From Nymphaea colorata (lineage: Eukaryota > Streptophyta > Magnoliopsida > Nymphaeales > Nymphaeaceae), in contig NC_045145.1 in the NCBI RefSeq assembly GCF_008831285.2, forward strand, positions 22,938,802 to 23,002,801: DNA of 64,000 nucleotides. The letters are read 5' to 3'. Under the pieces are notes generated by a model that did no database searches, was not told the DNA's origin, and saw only the letters and a program-made list of their open reading frames with translations. The translations under genes were made by a program, and so were the position numbers. This document shows positions 40,908 through 53,100 of this stretch, piece after piece. Every line of letters starts with the position of its first letter. Position 1 is the stretch's first letter.

Positions 40908-41094
40908 GGTTGCGTTTGATTTTCCAGGGATTTCAGATCTGAAGAAACCTGAAGTCAACGACGGTTGAAATTCACAATAGTTCAAATCCACAATTTTAAC
41001 AAATGTAGATTTCAGCGCCAACCCGTAATATGAATCTCAAATCTTCGCTATACTGTATAAAGCGTGAATTTGAAATCCCATAGATCAAATCACC
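40908..41094. mobile_element. short MITE-like element upstream of the membrane-protein gene
   Basis: About 187 bp with imperfect inverted ends: ggttgcgtttgattttccag at the left, ggtgatttgatctatgggat on the minus strand at the right, each followed inward by a ggatttca-like word. Non-coding. Confidence 0.45.
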
Positions 41095-41539
41095 GTGACT
41101 AAGGCGCGTCAGTTCTTGCCGATCATTTTTAAACTGAAAAATAAATATATATTTTTTCTATCATTTAATTCAATCGCTCTCCCTGTCACATGCATCCGGA
41201 TAAGATACATTGAGAGAGAGAGAGAGGTCAATGGTACTTCCGGAGGTGATGTAGGTGTACTCGTCACTCTGCAGCCTTGAGTTTGCTCAGAGAAAGGCTG
41301 CACAGAAATGGCGTGTCTCGTGTCCTCTTTGAGTTTGTTCATGTGTTGGAGAGGGGGAGAGAGAGGGAGGTGGTTGGTGCTTGGTTGAAATTTTATATTG
41401 ATAAAAATGAGCTCCTTCCCCGGGAAAGTTCAACGTTGATGGGGTTCACAAGACACCAACAGCGTCAAATCTCTCAAAATATTCAGAGGAGATCGGATTC
41501 GGAAGCTGAGGAGGGGAGATCAAGAAAATTCCTTCACTG

Positions 41540-42475
41540 ATGGAGAAGACAGGGCTGCTGATTCCCCTGGAGATCTTGAAGGAGGCGTTCGACATCCCAT
41601 TCAAGAGCCACAAGTTCCTCCTCTTCACCTTCCTTATCTACCTCCCCCTCTCCCTCATAAGGCTCGCCATGGATCTACTCACCTATCCCCAAGCAATAGA
41701 AGTTCAATCCCAACTCCTCTTCCTGCATTCGCAGGGAAGGTACAGCCCACATGTTCTTGACATCCACACCAAACTCCAAGAAAACTCTCAAAAACTTATC
41801 AAGAATGAGGTCCTGTTCTTGGTTCCCATTGATGCCCTGACCTTCTTTGGATTGGTGGCAATTGTTCACACCGCTTCGGTTCTGCACATGGGGGAGAAAT
41901 TGAGCCTCAGAGAGATGTTTAGCAGATTGATCACTAAAGCCTCGATCAAGGGTCCTTTGCTGACACATATATGTGTTGATTTGATGTCTTTTTCTTATAT
42001 AGTTACTGCAACAATGTTCGGGATCGGCGCCTCTCATGCCATTGCAGGAAAGATGATTCTGATCTTGGTAGCTTATGTTTTGCCTGTGAGCATGTGGGTG
42101 TTCTTGCATGCAGTGTGGAACTTGGCCATGGTGGTGTCAGTTGTGGAAGGCAGGCATGGCATTGGGGCCCTAGAGAGAGGCTGGGTGGTTTTGAGAGGTA
42201 GGAAATTTTTGGGGTTTCTGTTGATGTTGGTTTCATTTAGTTCCTTCAACTGTGTTTGGGAATTAAGCCTTGAAGCAGCCAAAGTTGACAACAGAATGAG
42301 GCAGAAAGCTGCTTTTTCTGTAATTTTTGCTATCTTCTTTTGGTTTGGGAATGCAATGAGATGGGTTATCAGCTTGGTGTTCTACTACCACTGTAAAAGG
42401 CAACAGGGGGAGAAAAATGAAGGTTTGGGAGGAGAGCAGGAGTTTGGAGCCCTTTCCCCGAAGTCTCCTGTGTAG
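41540..42475 (+). CDS. intronless multi-pass membrane protein, plant-specific family of unknown function
   Basis: Single open reading frame of 311 codons plus TAG, starting MEKTGLLIPLEILKEA. About six hydrophobic segments can be seen, at residues roughly 27-48, 90-114, 135-160, 170-200, 225-245 and 258-285, separated by short charged loops. The C-terminal tail is hydrophilic (KRQQGEKNEG, ending SPKSPV). The layout resembles a plant family sometimes labelled as a poly(A)-binding-protein-binding or uncharacterised transmembrane protein; function is unknown and the similarity is from memory. The first ATG of the frame is used; just upstream lie a GA microsatellite near 41212 and GA-rich leader-like sequence. 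No introns are needed. It stands alone between the KUP7-type gene (divergent, minus strand) and PRP31. Confidence 0.85.
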   Translation: MEKTGLLIPLEILKEAFDIPFKSHKFLLFTFLIYLPLSLIRLAMDLLTYPQAIEVQSQLLFLHSQGRYSPHVLDIHTKLQENSQKLIKNEVLFLVPIDALTFFGLVAIVHTASVLHMGEKLSLREMFSRLITKASIKGPLLTHICVDLMSFSYIVTATMFGIGASHAIAGKMILILVAYVLPVSMWVFLHAVWNLAMVVSVVEGRHGIGALERGWVVLRGRKFLGFLLMLVSFSSFNCVWELSLEAAKVDNRMRQKAAFSVIFAIFFWFGNAMRWVISLVFYYHCKRQQGEKNEGLGGEQEFGALSPKSPV

Positions 42476-42817
42476 ATTGGAGATTAGTTCTTGAGTTGTT
42501 GGGCAATTGAGATTCTTCCTTTCTTTTGTTCTTTTTTCCTTAAGGTGTCATTGTTGGTCTTATCATGATTGTTTGTGCATCTGGAGTTGCATAAGGTAGT
42601 TGGGGGCCATGATGAAACCAGAAAGAAAAATGGGTGATCACCAGGATGCTTCCAACCTACTCAATGTCTGTTTCTCCATCTAATCGTCTACTTTTCATGA
42701 ATTTTTAGGCTTACAGAGATAAACTACTGGAGTAAACACACTTTTCTGTAATTTCCTTTCCATGCTGTCAAATGCTTGGACATAAAAATCTGTATATAGT
42801 ATATACTGTGCCCAATC

Positions 42818-42838
42818 TCTCTCTCTCTCTCTCTCTCT
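42818..42838. repeat. (CT)n microsatellite
   Basis: About 10 CT units, about 340 bp after the stop codon of the membrane-protein gene. Confidence 0.85.
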
Positions 42839-43832
42839 TCCCTTGATATAAGTAGATACCATCTTATGTGATTGATCTTTACAGTTTTCAGCCACAGGAT
42901 CATTTATAGTTTCTTTACAGCTTTTTCTTAGCAGTAACGTTGATGGTCCACCTGTAGGTAATAAATTGCATGCATATAAAATTGGCACGACCGAGTTTGC
43001 TGTTGGAAGAAGGACCACATATACTAACAAAATGTGTCTGCAAATATTCTGATAGAAAAGAAATGTGAGTAAACTAAGCAGCTTGCCCTGTAGAGCCAAC
43101 GGTCAGTTAGATCCCCGCTTAAAGAAAGATTAATTTGCCTACAGTGGTCATGTGCTCTTCCCCTTCACATTAATTGTGCCTGGGGAGGAAACACTGTCCA
43201 TTTTAGGGGCTGAGGCAGATGTGGGCGCTGTGTGGTCAGTTGCCCATACATACCAATAAAAAAGATGCATATTTTCGTATTGATATTTGAGGGTAATTTT
43301 TCTCGTTTATATATTGGTGCCTTTTAAATATTTAAAAATTTGCAGATATCCCCTCTTTTTTTCTTGCATGCTGGTTGTTTATTTCTTTCTCATTTTTTAA
43401 TATTCTTTCTTCACCAGCTTCCTGTCATTTTAGTCATGACAGCGAGGTCTTTGTTTATGCGTGTCGTGTTCGTCTATACCTTTGACATCATCTCCAATAT
43501 ATGAATCGTTTAATATTCACTTTTCTTAATTTTTTATGCCTTTTTTATTCAGTAAGATGTATATATTATCAATTCCTCTGCCATTAATACGAAGAAAAAC
43601 CTGATTCTTGTTTTAGGTAAATGTGTTCTCAAGTCTCCCTCCGTGTTTGTACTTTGAAAAGACCTGATGGCTTAACAAACATGCGATTCTAGAGCGAACC
43701 CGAAATCCTTACCTCATTATTTAACATCACAAAAAGTTCTGATATAAAATCAGAGGGAAGGGTCAATCTAGTGTGTGGATCTCAAAATGTGAGGTTTTTG
43801 AGATATAAAGTCTGGGCATGTAGGCAAGAGGT

Positions 43833-44030
43833 ACACACGGTGAAGCGAGAAATTTTTTATACCAAAATTAAAACTTTTAAATTTTGATAGAAGCCGAAAT
43901 ATCATTTTCCAAAATTTTTATATAAAATAAGTACAATTTTCTCAAATTTACATGTATTTTTCTTTTTGAATTGAGGTGGGGCCGGGACCATGCAGGCCCC
44001 CCTTTAGCTCCGCTCTTGTCACTGCAGCAC
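43833..44030. repeat. repeat related to the 2.3-kb GGCAGAGGC element
   Basis: The minus-strand right end reads gacaagagcggagctaaagg followed by ggccccacct, alignable with the 2284-2345 segment. The left end (gaagcgagaaattttttata) is more diverged. Confidence 0.4.
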
Positions 44031-44037
44031 TTGAATT

Positions 44038-44374
44038 AGGCATGATAATGGATCGAATTCGTTCCGGACTATCCTACCAAACTGCTTCAAAAAGTTGAAT
44101 ATGGAAAAGTATTTTCATATTCAAGCATATTATGATTTGGATTGGGTTTTATGATCTGATAATAAGCATCGACATGCCCAGTCAATTTAATTTACCTATG
44201 TCCAATGATAGATGAATTCAAATTCGGATAGAATTCAAGTTTTTTAATTTAAAAGTCGGATCTGGATGTGGTATGGACTTTTCTTCATGCCTATTCAAAT
44301 TTAAATATGAAAATGTTGAGCTTTTGATAGATCAAATTTTTGTACTTATTCGAATCCAATCCATTGTCATCCCT
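44038..44374. mobile_element. MITE-like element related to the one at 55.4 kb
   Basis: About 337 bp with imperfect inverted ends: aggcatgataatggatcgaa at the left, agggatgacaatggattgga on the minus strand at the right. The interior composition (aattcaaattcgg, atccaatcc words) is like that of the element at 55381-55803. Confidence 0.45.
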
Positions 44375-45924
44375 AACCTCAATGCAGTCTCACATGTTAT
44401 ATATGTGGTTAAATTGTTTTTTTTTTTTAAGTTCTTGTAATATTCCTGTTACTTGGGTCTCAATTGTCATTTCAAATGAAGATATTCTTGTGTATAGATG
44501 CGATACACACCCGCATGCAGCTTGAAGAAAGGTGCATGTAGCATCTACAAGCACGGGCGGAGTCAGGATTTTTTTCAAGAGCGGACCAAACGATTTGTGG
44601 ATTGGGCCAAGAGGAGCGACAGGTAGAACCAAGAAGGACGATGGGTCAGGCCAAACTAAAAAAATTTGTCTGCCTACAAGAATGATGATTATGTCTTTCT
44701 TTCTATTAGTTTAAATTCTACATGGTTGCTCGTCATTGTTCATTTAATCATGCATATAATGCCTCTGTTGCTTTTCTCTTGCCACTAAAAGATTTTTTTT
44801 TATTTTTTATTTATAATGACTCTACGTTCTATGTATATATACCTGTATTATTCATATTGAATTGATATTATAGGGTCTCCAATGTTCTTATTGGGTTTAT
44901 GACTATTTTATTATACAATAAACTAAGCTTTAGATCTTTCCTTAGTGCTTGGTAGGCGAAGCTTTACATGAGCCAAGCTACAAGAAAATACATATAAAAA
45001 AATAAATAAAATGCAGCTCAATTGGAATAAAGATGGAAAAGTCTTTGACATTATGTCAACTTTTTGTATTACAAAAAAAAAAAAAACATCGATATATAGA
45101 TTGAAACATAGCATGAACATCATCTCCAAACACCAAGCAATGAAATATGGGAAAAGATCTCCAGACACCAAAAGCAAACAATGAAATATGGGAAAAGATA
45201 AAGACTTCGACTCTCACCTGAGTGATCGGATGAAAGAACCCTTGTTGATAAAATTTAAAACTAGAAAAGGTTGTTTTCTTGAAAAAAAAACAAAAATATG
45301 GTGATACAAAACAAAAGATGCCCTCACAAATGACAAACACAATGGCAAAATGTCCACTAACAGCTGACTATGGGGGCCCATCATAATGCTCCACACTGGA
45401 TAAAATAATATAAACTAATAACAAAATACATTTGAATTTGGTGTTATTTTTTTCTAATCTGAATCCAGATTTGTAAGAAAGATCCGGTTTGAGAAGATCA
45501 CATTGAAATCCAAACTTGGTTGTCGGATCCCACTTGGCCAGACCTCCTTTTTCTTTTTTTGGGTCGGACTCGGTTCCGATCCAGTCTTTACCGAATCTGA
45601 CCCAATTGAATCCTCCTTATGGGTCCATACGCTAACTCAAATTTGGACTTGAGTTCTTGAAACAGTGTGGATCCAACAACCGTCGATTCTTATCCAGATT
45701 CAGTCATTAAACCCACACCACTTTCGAACCGGATCCCAGCTACCACCCGCGGTTTGTCCCCAACTGTAAAATTTGCATATGCGGGCCTAATCTTGATCTT
45801 ATTTACATTTTTTTGCCAAAAATACGGTAGTTTGTTTATTGTTAATGTTCAGTCGTCAGCTGTAATCACATTTCTTCTGTCTAATCTTTCTACGGGGAGC
45901 AAAAGATGAAAGGGTGTAAGGGAG

Positions 45925-46135
45925 TAGGGCTGGGCATACGGTGAACGTCAAAATCATCAAACCTCGAAAAACCGTATCGGGTCAGCCCGAGGCCCGACTC
46001 CTTTATACTCCTTTATAAACGGGTCGGGTCAGGCCAATGTAATTTCGGGCATCGGGGTTCGGTTAATGCTCGAAGCTCGGCCCGGTCCGATTGATAATGG
46101 GCCAGGCAGGCTTAGTGGGGCTTTTGGGCGGAGGG
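45925..46135. repeat. GGGTCGGGCC-rich dispersed repeat, unclassified
   Basis: About 210 bp starting gggctgggcatacggtgaac and containing cgggtcgggtcaggcc, ctcggcccggtcc and gggccaggcaggc. GC-rich island in AT-rich DNA, non-coding, of a type widespread in plant genomes. Confidence 0.5.
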
Positions 46136-46729
46136 CGGCCGGGCCTGTTTCTTATTTCTTCTTTCTTCTTTTTATTCTCGAAAGAGAAATCAATCGAGTG
46201 GTTGTGATGGACAGTTCATTGAAATGCAAAATCTGACGATGAAATGAAAAAATGATCGACTGGTTGCGATGATAACGAGAAGCGAGGGAGAGGGTGATAA
46301 AGAGGTGGTAGCGAGGGAGAGGAGCGCGATGGAAGAAGCCCTAACAGGCAGAATAAAAAAATCGTCGAAAAAAAGTCAAGCCTTTACGGTGATGGTGACG
46401 GCGACGGGTAAAACCTATGCCTGTGCAATGGTGATGGGGAGGACCGAAGGAGGTAGCCGAGGAGGATGGGAGGAAGCAGATGGAGAGATAAAACTTTTAA
46501 CAACAAAACAAAAAGTTCAAAACCTTAATTTACTTAAGTTCATTTTTGTTAAAAACAAAAAATAGTATAATAGTAATGGGCCCCATAGAAAAAAAGCCCA
46601 AAACGCAAGGAGGAAGGAATCTGGCAATGAGTATAGGTCAGAGGTGACTTTGTGAATATGCAAATATTAAGGGACGAATATAGAGAAAAAAGGACGGGGG
46701 TCCGGACTCCGGAGGCCAGAAGGGAAAGG

Positions 46730-46905
46730 GTCGGTTCTTATTCTCTCTATCTCTCTCTCAGAAGAAATTGGCTCTTTCTCTCTCTAACTCTCTCTGTCGG
46801 AGGGAAATCGGCTGTTTCGAGCTTCACAACTGTGCTGGTTCTGCTTTGCCATTGAAGTGCTCTCTTTCCCTTTCTCTCTCTCTTTGTCTCTCTCTAAGGA
46901 TTAGG
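46730..46905 (+). promoter_or_regulatory. PRP31: CT-rich leader/promoter region of PRP31
   Basis: Repeated ctctctc runs (46741-46757, 46771-46794, 46860-46898) lie 200-370 bp before the ATG at 47102. Pyrimidine patches of this kind are typical of plant core promoters and 5' leaders. The transcription start itself was not located. Confidence 0.5.
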
Positions 46906-47101
46906 GACGGTCCCACCGGCTGAGTAGGTTCGAAACCCAGTTTTTTGTTGAGTACGAGCCTTGAAGTTCCAATTTTATTGAAAAGAATTTTTTGTGCGTC
47001 TGTTTCTAATCTGACGCTTCTGTGCTTCTCGGCATTCAGAAGTTCTGTCAGCTCGCTGTGCGTTCCAGCACCGTCGGAGGAGATACTTTACGCAGGCGGC
47101 A

Positions 47102-50100
47102 ATGGTTGGTTTCCTCTCAATTTATTGATGTTGGAATTGGTTGAAGACTTTTTTTCCTTGAATCGCGTTCATGGGAACTGTTAATCGTTCAAATTGAGGT
47201 TCTTGATGATTTTTTTGGTACCTATATGCGATATTCATTAGGTCTTCTGTCCTCTAACCTAATTGGTGGCAAGTGGAATTGTGGCTTTTGTTTCTCTGTT
47301 GTAAGCTGGTAATGGATTAAGACACGATGGAATGATCTTTGGTAGTGTTGAATTTGCTTTCGTTGTGGCGGTTTGATGTACCATTCATTTCATTTTTTTC
47401 AATTTAGTTTTTGTTTTTGCGTTTTTCTCCGGGGGAAATATTCTGCGTATGGATACAGGGTTTCCTATACTATATGAAGTGCCGAGTCGTCTTCGTGACG
47501 TTTGCTTCACTTTTCATGGGCACTTCTAAGATTTTGGTTCATGTGGCAGGGATCATACTTCTAGGTGTTGCTTAATGGCCATAATATCACATCACATATG
47601 TTTTCTACTGGTTTTCCATGTCAAACTTCGGTTGCATACTTGACAAATTAATTTCGGCAGGAGAAAGATGGGGATTGCAGTTTAGAACCCAGTTGAGCTT
47701 GTACATCATTCAGGGAGATAAATTTTATTACTATGATTGTTTGTTCTTTAGTGTGTTCAAACCTTGAAGATGCTGGAAAATGGCAAATTTTACTTTGAAA
47801 GTGCAAAATCTTGAGGATGCTGCAAAAGTTTACTTTGAAAGTGATCAGTGGATTATTGTGTTCCCTTTTCTAAGGAAAAATATAATTTTTAGTTGCCTTT
47901 TTTTCTTGGTCTATGTGGAAAGATTCAATTGACCTATTGTTAGTTTTGGAGGTGCTTGTATTATCTGTCCCATTTTTCTCCTCTCACATCTCCTGCTTGG
48001 ATCTTGCTTAATGTTAAATTGACGTTGTCTTCTGCCATAACATAGAAAATTTGTGTCTGCAGGCCACTCTTGCCGATTCTTTCCTGGCAGATCTTGATGA
48101 GCTTTCAGATAATGAAGATGATATTATTGTGAGTAATTGCATACTTTTACGAAATTTGTTCGCTGAGGTGGTTCTTATGGTAGCTTTCCATTTGTGTGGG
48201 CCTTTTGTTCCTTTTGTTATTTTGTTTCATATCATCATCTAATGCTGGAAAACTCACTGTTCTTCTAGCATAACTTCTGATCGATTATAAATTGATTTAA
48301 TACAGGAGGAGGAAAATGAGGGTGCTGGGGAGATGGAAGAAGATGATGGTGATATGGCTGACATTGAGTCCCTCAATTACGATGACCTGGATAGTGTCTC
48401 AAAGTTGCAGAAAACACAGCGTTATGCTGATATTATGCAGGTACATATGGATAACTTCCAAAATTTTATACCAATGCCACCCTTTTGCTTCACATATGCA
48501 TCAGTTTTCATTTTTTTTTTCTCCAACCACATAAACTTTATGAACCTATGTAATCAAGGATCAAATTTAGAATGCACCAAGGCGAAGCATGAACCATGTG
48601 ACTATGGCTTAACCTTGAAAGAAGACACAAAACAGGAGCGCTTTTATTCCAGCTATCTGGTATCCAGCTTTTATTTCCTCTTGGGGGGATGGAGGGGGTT
48701 TATGGCCATTTATGGAAGCTTTATTTGATCATGATGCTTGATGGCTGATAAAAATTAAAATGATAGTGCAAAAAAGCCTGAAGCACTGAATGCTAAACAC
48801 GCTGACCTTGGGGTACTAGGTTGGATAAAAGAAAAAGCACAGTGGAATAGTGCCTTCTTTGAATACAATAACTTGGACCAGCCTGGATGGATTTCCGACA
48901 TTAGCTAGGTAAGAACTGGCCCTGCCTGTGGTCATGTTGAGGGTTGAAGTTGGGATGGTTTTGGATTGCTTGGTTCTAGCTGGCACAAAGTTCATGGTTA
49001 CATGTTAAATTTCCAATGGATCAATTTATTTTTCTAAGTTTTAAATATATGTTAGCTATGTAGTGGACATGTAGAGGTGTCAAAGTCATATATGTGAACA
49101 AAATTCCACAAAAATTCATACATTTTATTAAAAATAAAAATGGGTTTACCAAAATATCATGTCTTGTATCCATTGCTGTTGGGCGTATTGACGCACGTAA
49201 AGGGATCAATCTGTCATATCCATGTTACTGTCATACTTGTCTGTCCACAATCAAATAATTCTAATATCCATAATGAATCCCTGAGTAAACAATCTGACTA
49301 TTTTTTTTTTAATTTCATTTGTTGACTTTCTCTACAAATTATGCAGAAAGTCGAAGAAGCACTAGAGAAAGGGTCGGATATGTCAAGTAATGCAATAGTA
49401 CTGGAGGATGATCCAGAATATCAGCTTATTGTTGATTGTAATGCTTTGTCTGTTGACATAGAGAATGAAATTGTCATAATTCATAACTTTATACGGGACA
49501 ACTATCGTTTGAAGTTTCCAGAGCTTGAGTCACTTGTACATCATCCAATTGATTATGCTAGGGTTGTGAAGAAAATTGGAAATGAGATGGATCTAACCCT
49601 TGTTGACCTGGAAGGACTTTTACCTTCAGCAATTATTATGGTTGTCTCAGTTACTGCTTCAACTACTAGTGGCAAACCACTTCCTGAAGAGAACCTGAAG
49701 AAAACAATTGATGCATGTGATCGAGCTCTTACCTTGGATACAGCAAGAAAGAAAGTTCTTGACTTTGTAGAGACCAGAATGGGATACATTGCACCAAATC
49801 TGTCTGCCATTGTTGGTAGTGCTGTTGCTGCAAAACTAATGGGAACAGCTGGTGGCCTGTCATCCTTGGCAAAAATGCCTGCTTGCAATGTTCAACTTCT
49901 TGGGGCAAAAAGGAAGAACTTGGCTGGATTTTCCACTGCAACTTCCCAGTTTCGTGTAGGATACATTGAACAAACTGAGATTATTCAAAGCACACCTCCA
50001 GCTTTGAGGATGCGGGCATGCCGACTTTTGGCAGCCAAGTCCACCCTTGCTTCACGAATCGATTCAACAAGAGGTGATCCAACTGGGAAGAAGGGGAGGG

Positions 50101-53100
50101 ACTTGAGAGAGGAAGTACGCAAAAAAATCGAAAAATGGCAAGAGCCTCCTCCTGCAAAGCAACCAAAACCCCTTCCAGTTCCCGACTCAGAGCCTAAAAA
50201 GAAAAGAGGTGGTCGCCGGCTGAGAAAGATGAAAGAGAGGTCCACATATTTCCCTTCTATGAATCCATTTTTTTACTGCATTCGAGTCAGTTCGTACTTG
50301 ATCTTGCATGCGTAATGGTTGCTTTTTCAAATTTGTAGGTATGCAGTCACGGACATGAGAAAACTTGCAAATAAAATGTTGTTTGGAGTACCAGAAGAGA
50401 GTTCTTTAGGTGAGTTAATACTCTGTGTCAATGGGAGTCTCCGATAATTATGTTTGTCATCTTCATTCATGTTTGTCCGAATTCGCTAACTGTATGTATT
50501 TTTTGGTTCTCTGTTTTGTAAGTTAAGTCACTTCTAGATTGTAATCCTTAATACTTATGCCGTGTAGAAATACAAAGGTCTTGCCATTCGTTTGAGAAGG
50601 CCTTGATATATAATGGATAGAATTTTGAACATATATTGATAGCACCATGTGTGTGTATAACTGTATGTCTAATAATGGTCAGGGTGGACAAACACAGGTC
50701 CGCTTTGACACCATATGATAGTCTGAATTCCTGCTTCTGATCAAGTGCTAGATATAACAAGAGGCTTACTTTGCTTTGCTTGACATGTAACAAGTTTCTT
50801 AAGTGTATCATGTGGTTCAATTATGAGATAACAAGGAATCAATAATATACATCTGATGATGCAGATGATTTAAAATGGTTCAATAATTTGCAGTTGTTTT
50901 TTGTATGAAAGAGCAAATAAATCACACCCTTGGTCCTCTTTGATTTAGTTTGACTAAATTTTGTTGCTGAGATTCTTTTCGCTTTTCCACTTGTCATAGG
51001 TGATGGACTTGGAGAAGGATATGGCATGCTTGGTCAAGCTGGTAGTGGTAAATTGAAGGTATCAGCTGTGCAGAGCAAACTTGCTGCTAAAGTAGCTAAA
51101 AAGTATGGCCTCCATCTCTGTTGAATTTTCTGCCTTGAGATTTTTTTTTTTGTAGCATCATTGGCAGTGCATGAAGTTTAGGTGGTCATAGCTATATGTC
51201 ACGTGAATGTGCCATATGAGCTGCAGCACTTGAATTGACTGGGCTGTGGGACGGTGCAGATGGGCTGTGTGTGCAGCTGTTTATAGATGTGGTTATATAT
51301 GCGTCACAACCTAAATTAATTACATATGCTTCTTTTATATACATATACATAAGCTTGATGTAGATGCATGCACACCTATACAAGTACATAAATATCCTTG
51401 CCACATCGATACCTTGGTTTCTTCTTTAGAAAAAATAAATGCAGCACCCTCATCTAAATCTGCACCTGGACCTGCAATGCACTTGCAGTGACACTCGTGA
51501 CAATCAGATGTTTCTGCCCTTTGTGGGTTGAGTTTGCTGAATATGCTTTCCGGGCATCTTTGGTTTTTCGTGTTTTCTTTTCCAGGTTCAAGGAGAAGCG
51601 CTATGGGAGTAGTGGTGCTACTTCAGGATTGACTTCAAGTCTGGCATTTACTCCAGTGCAGGTGAGGGCAGTGGTGATTTTGTCTTCCTGTTCTTAATTA
51701 GGTTTGGTGAAGGATCCTTCAAATTTCTGTAAGGTTTAGTAGACAGTTATTGCTTTTAACTGTTTATACAAAATAATTTCATAATGGTATAAAGATATTG
51801 TTGTTGTAACTTCGAGTGAAGATTTCTGGCTTAATATAAAGCACTACAGCATCCGTTCTTGTTTTTGAGCTCTTATGGTGCTGTAGGTGCTCTGAAGAAG
51901 TGGCACTACGGTGGCTTCATGGTAATGACTAGTGTGACTCAATGGCATGCTAGGGTGCTGGCCTCGTGTGATACATGAGATTACTGGTGAATCTTATCTA
52001 AGAAAAAGGATATCCAAACAGACTTACTAGTTATGCCATCATGAGGGACGTTAGATCATTTGTCTACTTAGCTAGGAAAAAAAGGATCTAGTGTCAACAG
52101 ATTGATGACTAAACCGGCAGAAATTCTTCCAGTTGAATGAACATATTAGTTCTAAACTTAATGTACTTGATCTAATCGGTCCCAGATGTACTCTGTGACC
52201 ACATGTTTCAGTTTCTTAGCATATCCAGATCTGAAAATTGCTATGTGAACATTCATCTAGCTTGTGTCTGAGCAGCTTTTATTGGCTTTGTGCCTGAAAA
52301 CCATGGATGTGACATCCATATCCATATTCCTTGTGCAAGGAGGACCTACTTGGAAAAGTTTGGGGTTGAGCTCTATTTATAAAGATTCTGAAACATCGTC
52401 ATTGACATCAAGCTGAATGATAGTGTGAAATCTGATGCATAACATTTTCCAAATATTATTGTACAGGACATAAACGTTCTGGGTTACAAAGGTGGTAAAC
52501 CAGCTGTAGCTTGACCTGCATGATAACTAGAAATACGAGCTTGATAGGGGACTGGGTTTGTTATTCCACACCAAAAACTAATTTGGGATTGTGCAGAATT
52601 AGACATGGGATGGCAATGCAAATTTTTCCAATTTCTTTTAGCTTTTGAAGTTTTTCCCCCCATTATATCAACGTCCATACTCTTCATTATTTTGTTATTG
52701 CTAAGAAATTTAGGGGCCATAGGAAATCAGAAATGAATAAACTTGCAGTCAAAGACATGATTGCCTCTGAGCTAAAGTCTTCAACTAGCTCGTTATGAAT
52801 CAGGGCACATGTCTATCTCATTGCACCTCTGAATGGTCCTTTTTCATAACAAATCTTTAGTCCAAAGCAACTTGCAATTAAAAATTTTCATCTGGCTGGC
52901 TGTTGCTGCTTTGTTTTAGTGGTCAGAAATCATTGATTGATCTCTTTTGCTTTTGTCATTCTTTCAGCTGGTTCTTTTCCTCTCCACATTTTATTGAATT
53001 AGACATCGCTAAGTAGATTTTGGCTTGGAGGAGCCAGTGGTCGTGGTGGCTGTTTTTATTTCTAGTGGCTGACATGGAAACAGGGGGCCAGCTTATCTTT

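Larger units (their letters stand above)
42476..46729. other. intergenic region with degenerate repeats
   Basis: Holds the 3' flank of the membrane-protein gene, the elements at 43.8-44.4 kb and 45.9-46.1 kb, a gggcggagtcagg repeat fragment at about 44547, and an imperfect direct repeat of aatgaaatatgggaaaagat at about 45140 and 45181. No gene is seen. Confidence 0.5.

Noticed and set aside
40541-40942. 133-codon plus-strand frame
   Set aside because: No recognisable domain or hydrophobic or charge pattern; its end lies inside a MITE-like element.
41675-42109. 144-codon minus-strand frame
   Set aside because: Antisense shadow of the membrane-protein gene.
46269-46565. 98-codon plus-strand frame upstream of PRP31
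   Set aside because: Built of purine-rich low-complexity sequence next to the GGGCC repeat; no domain.
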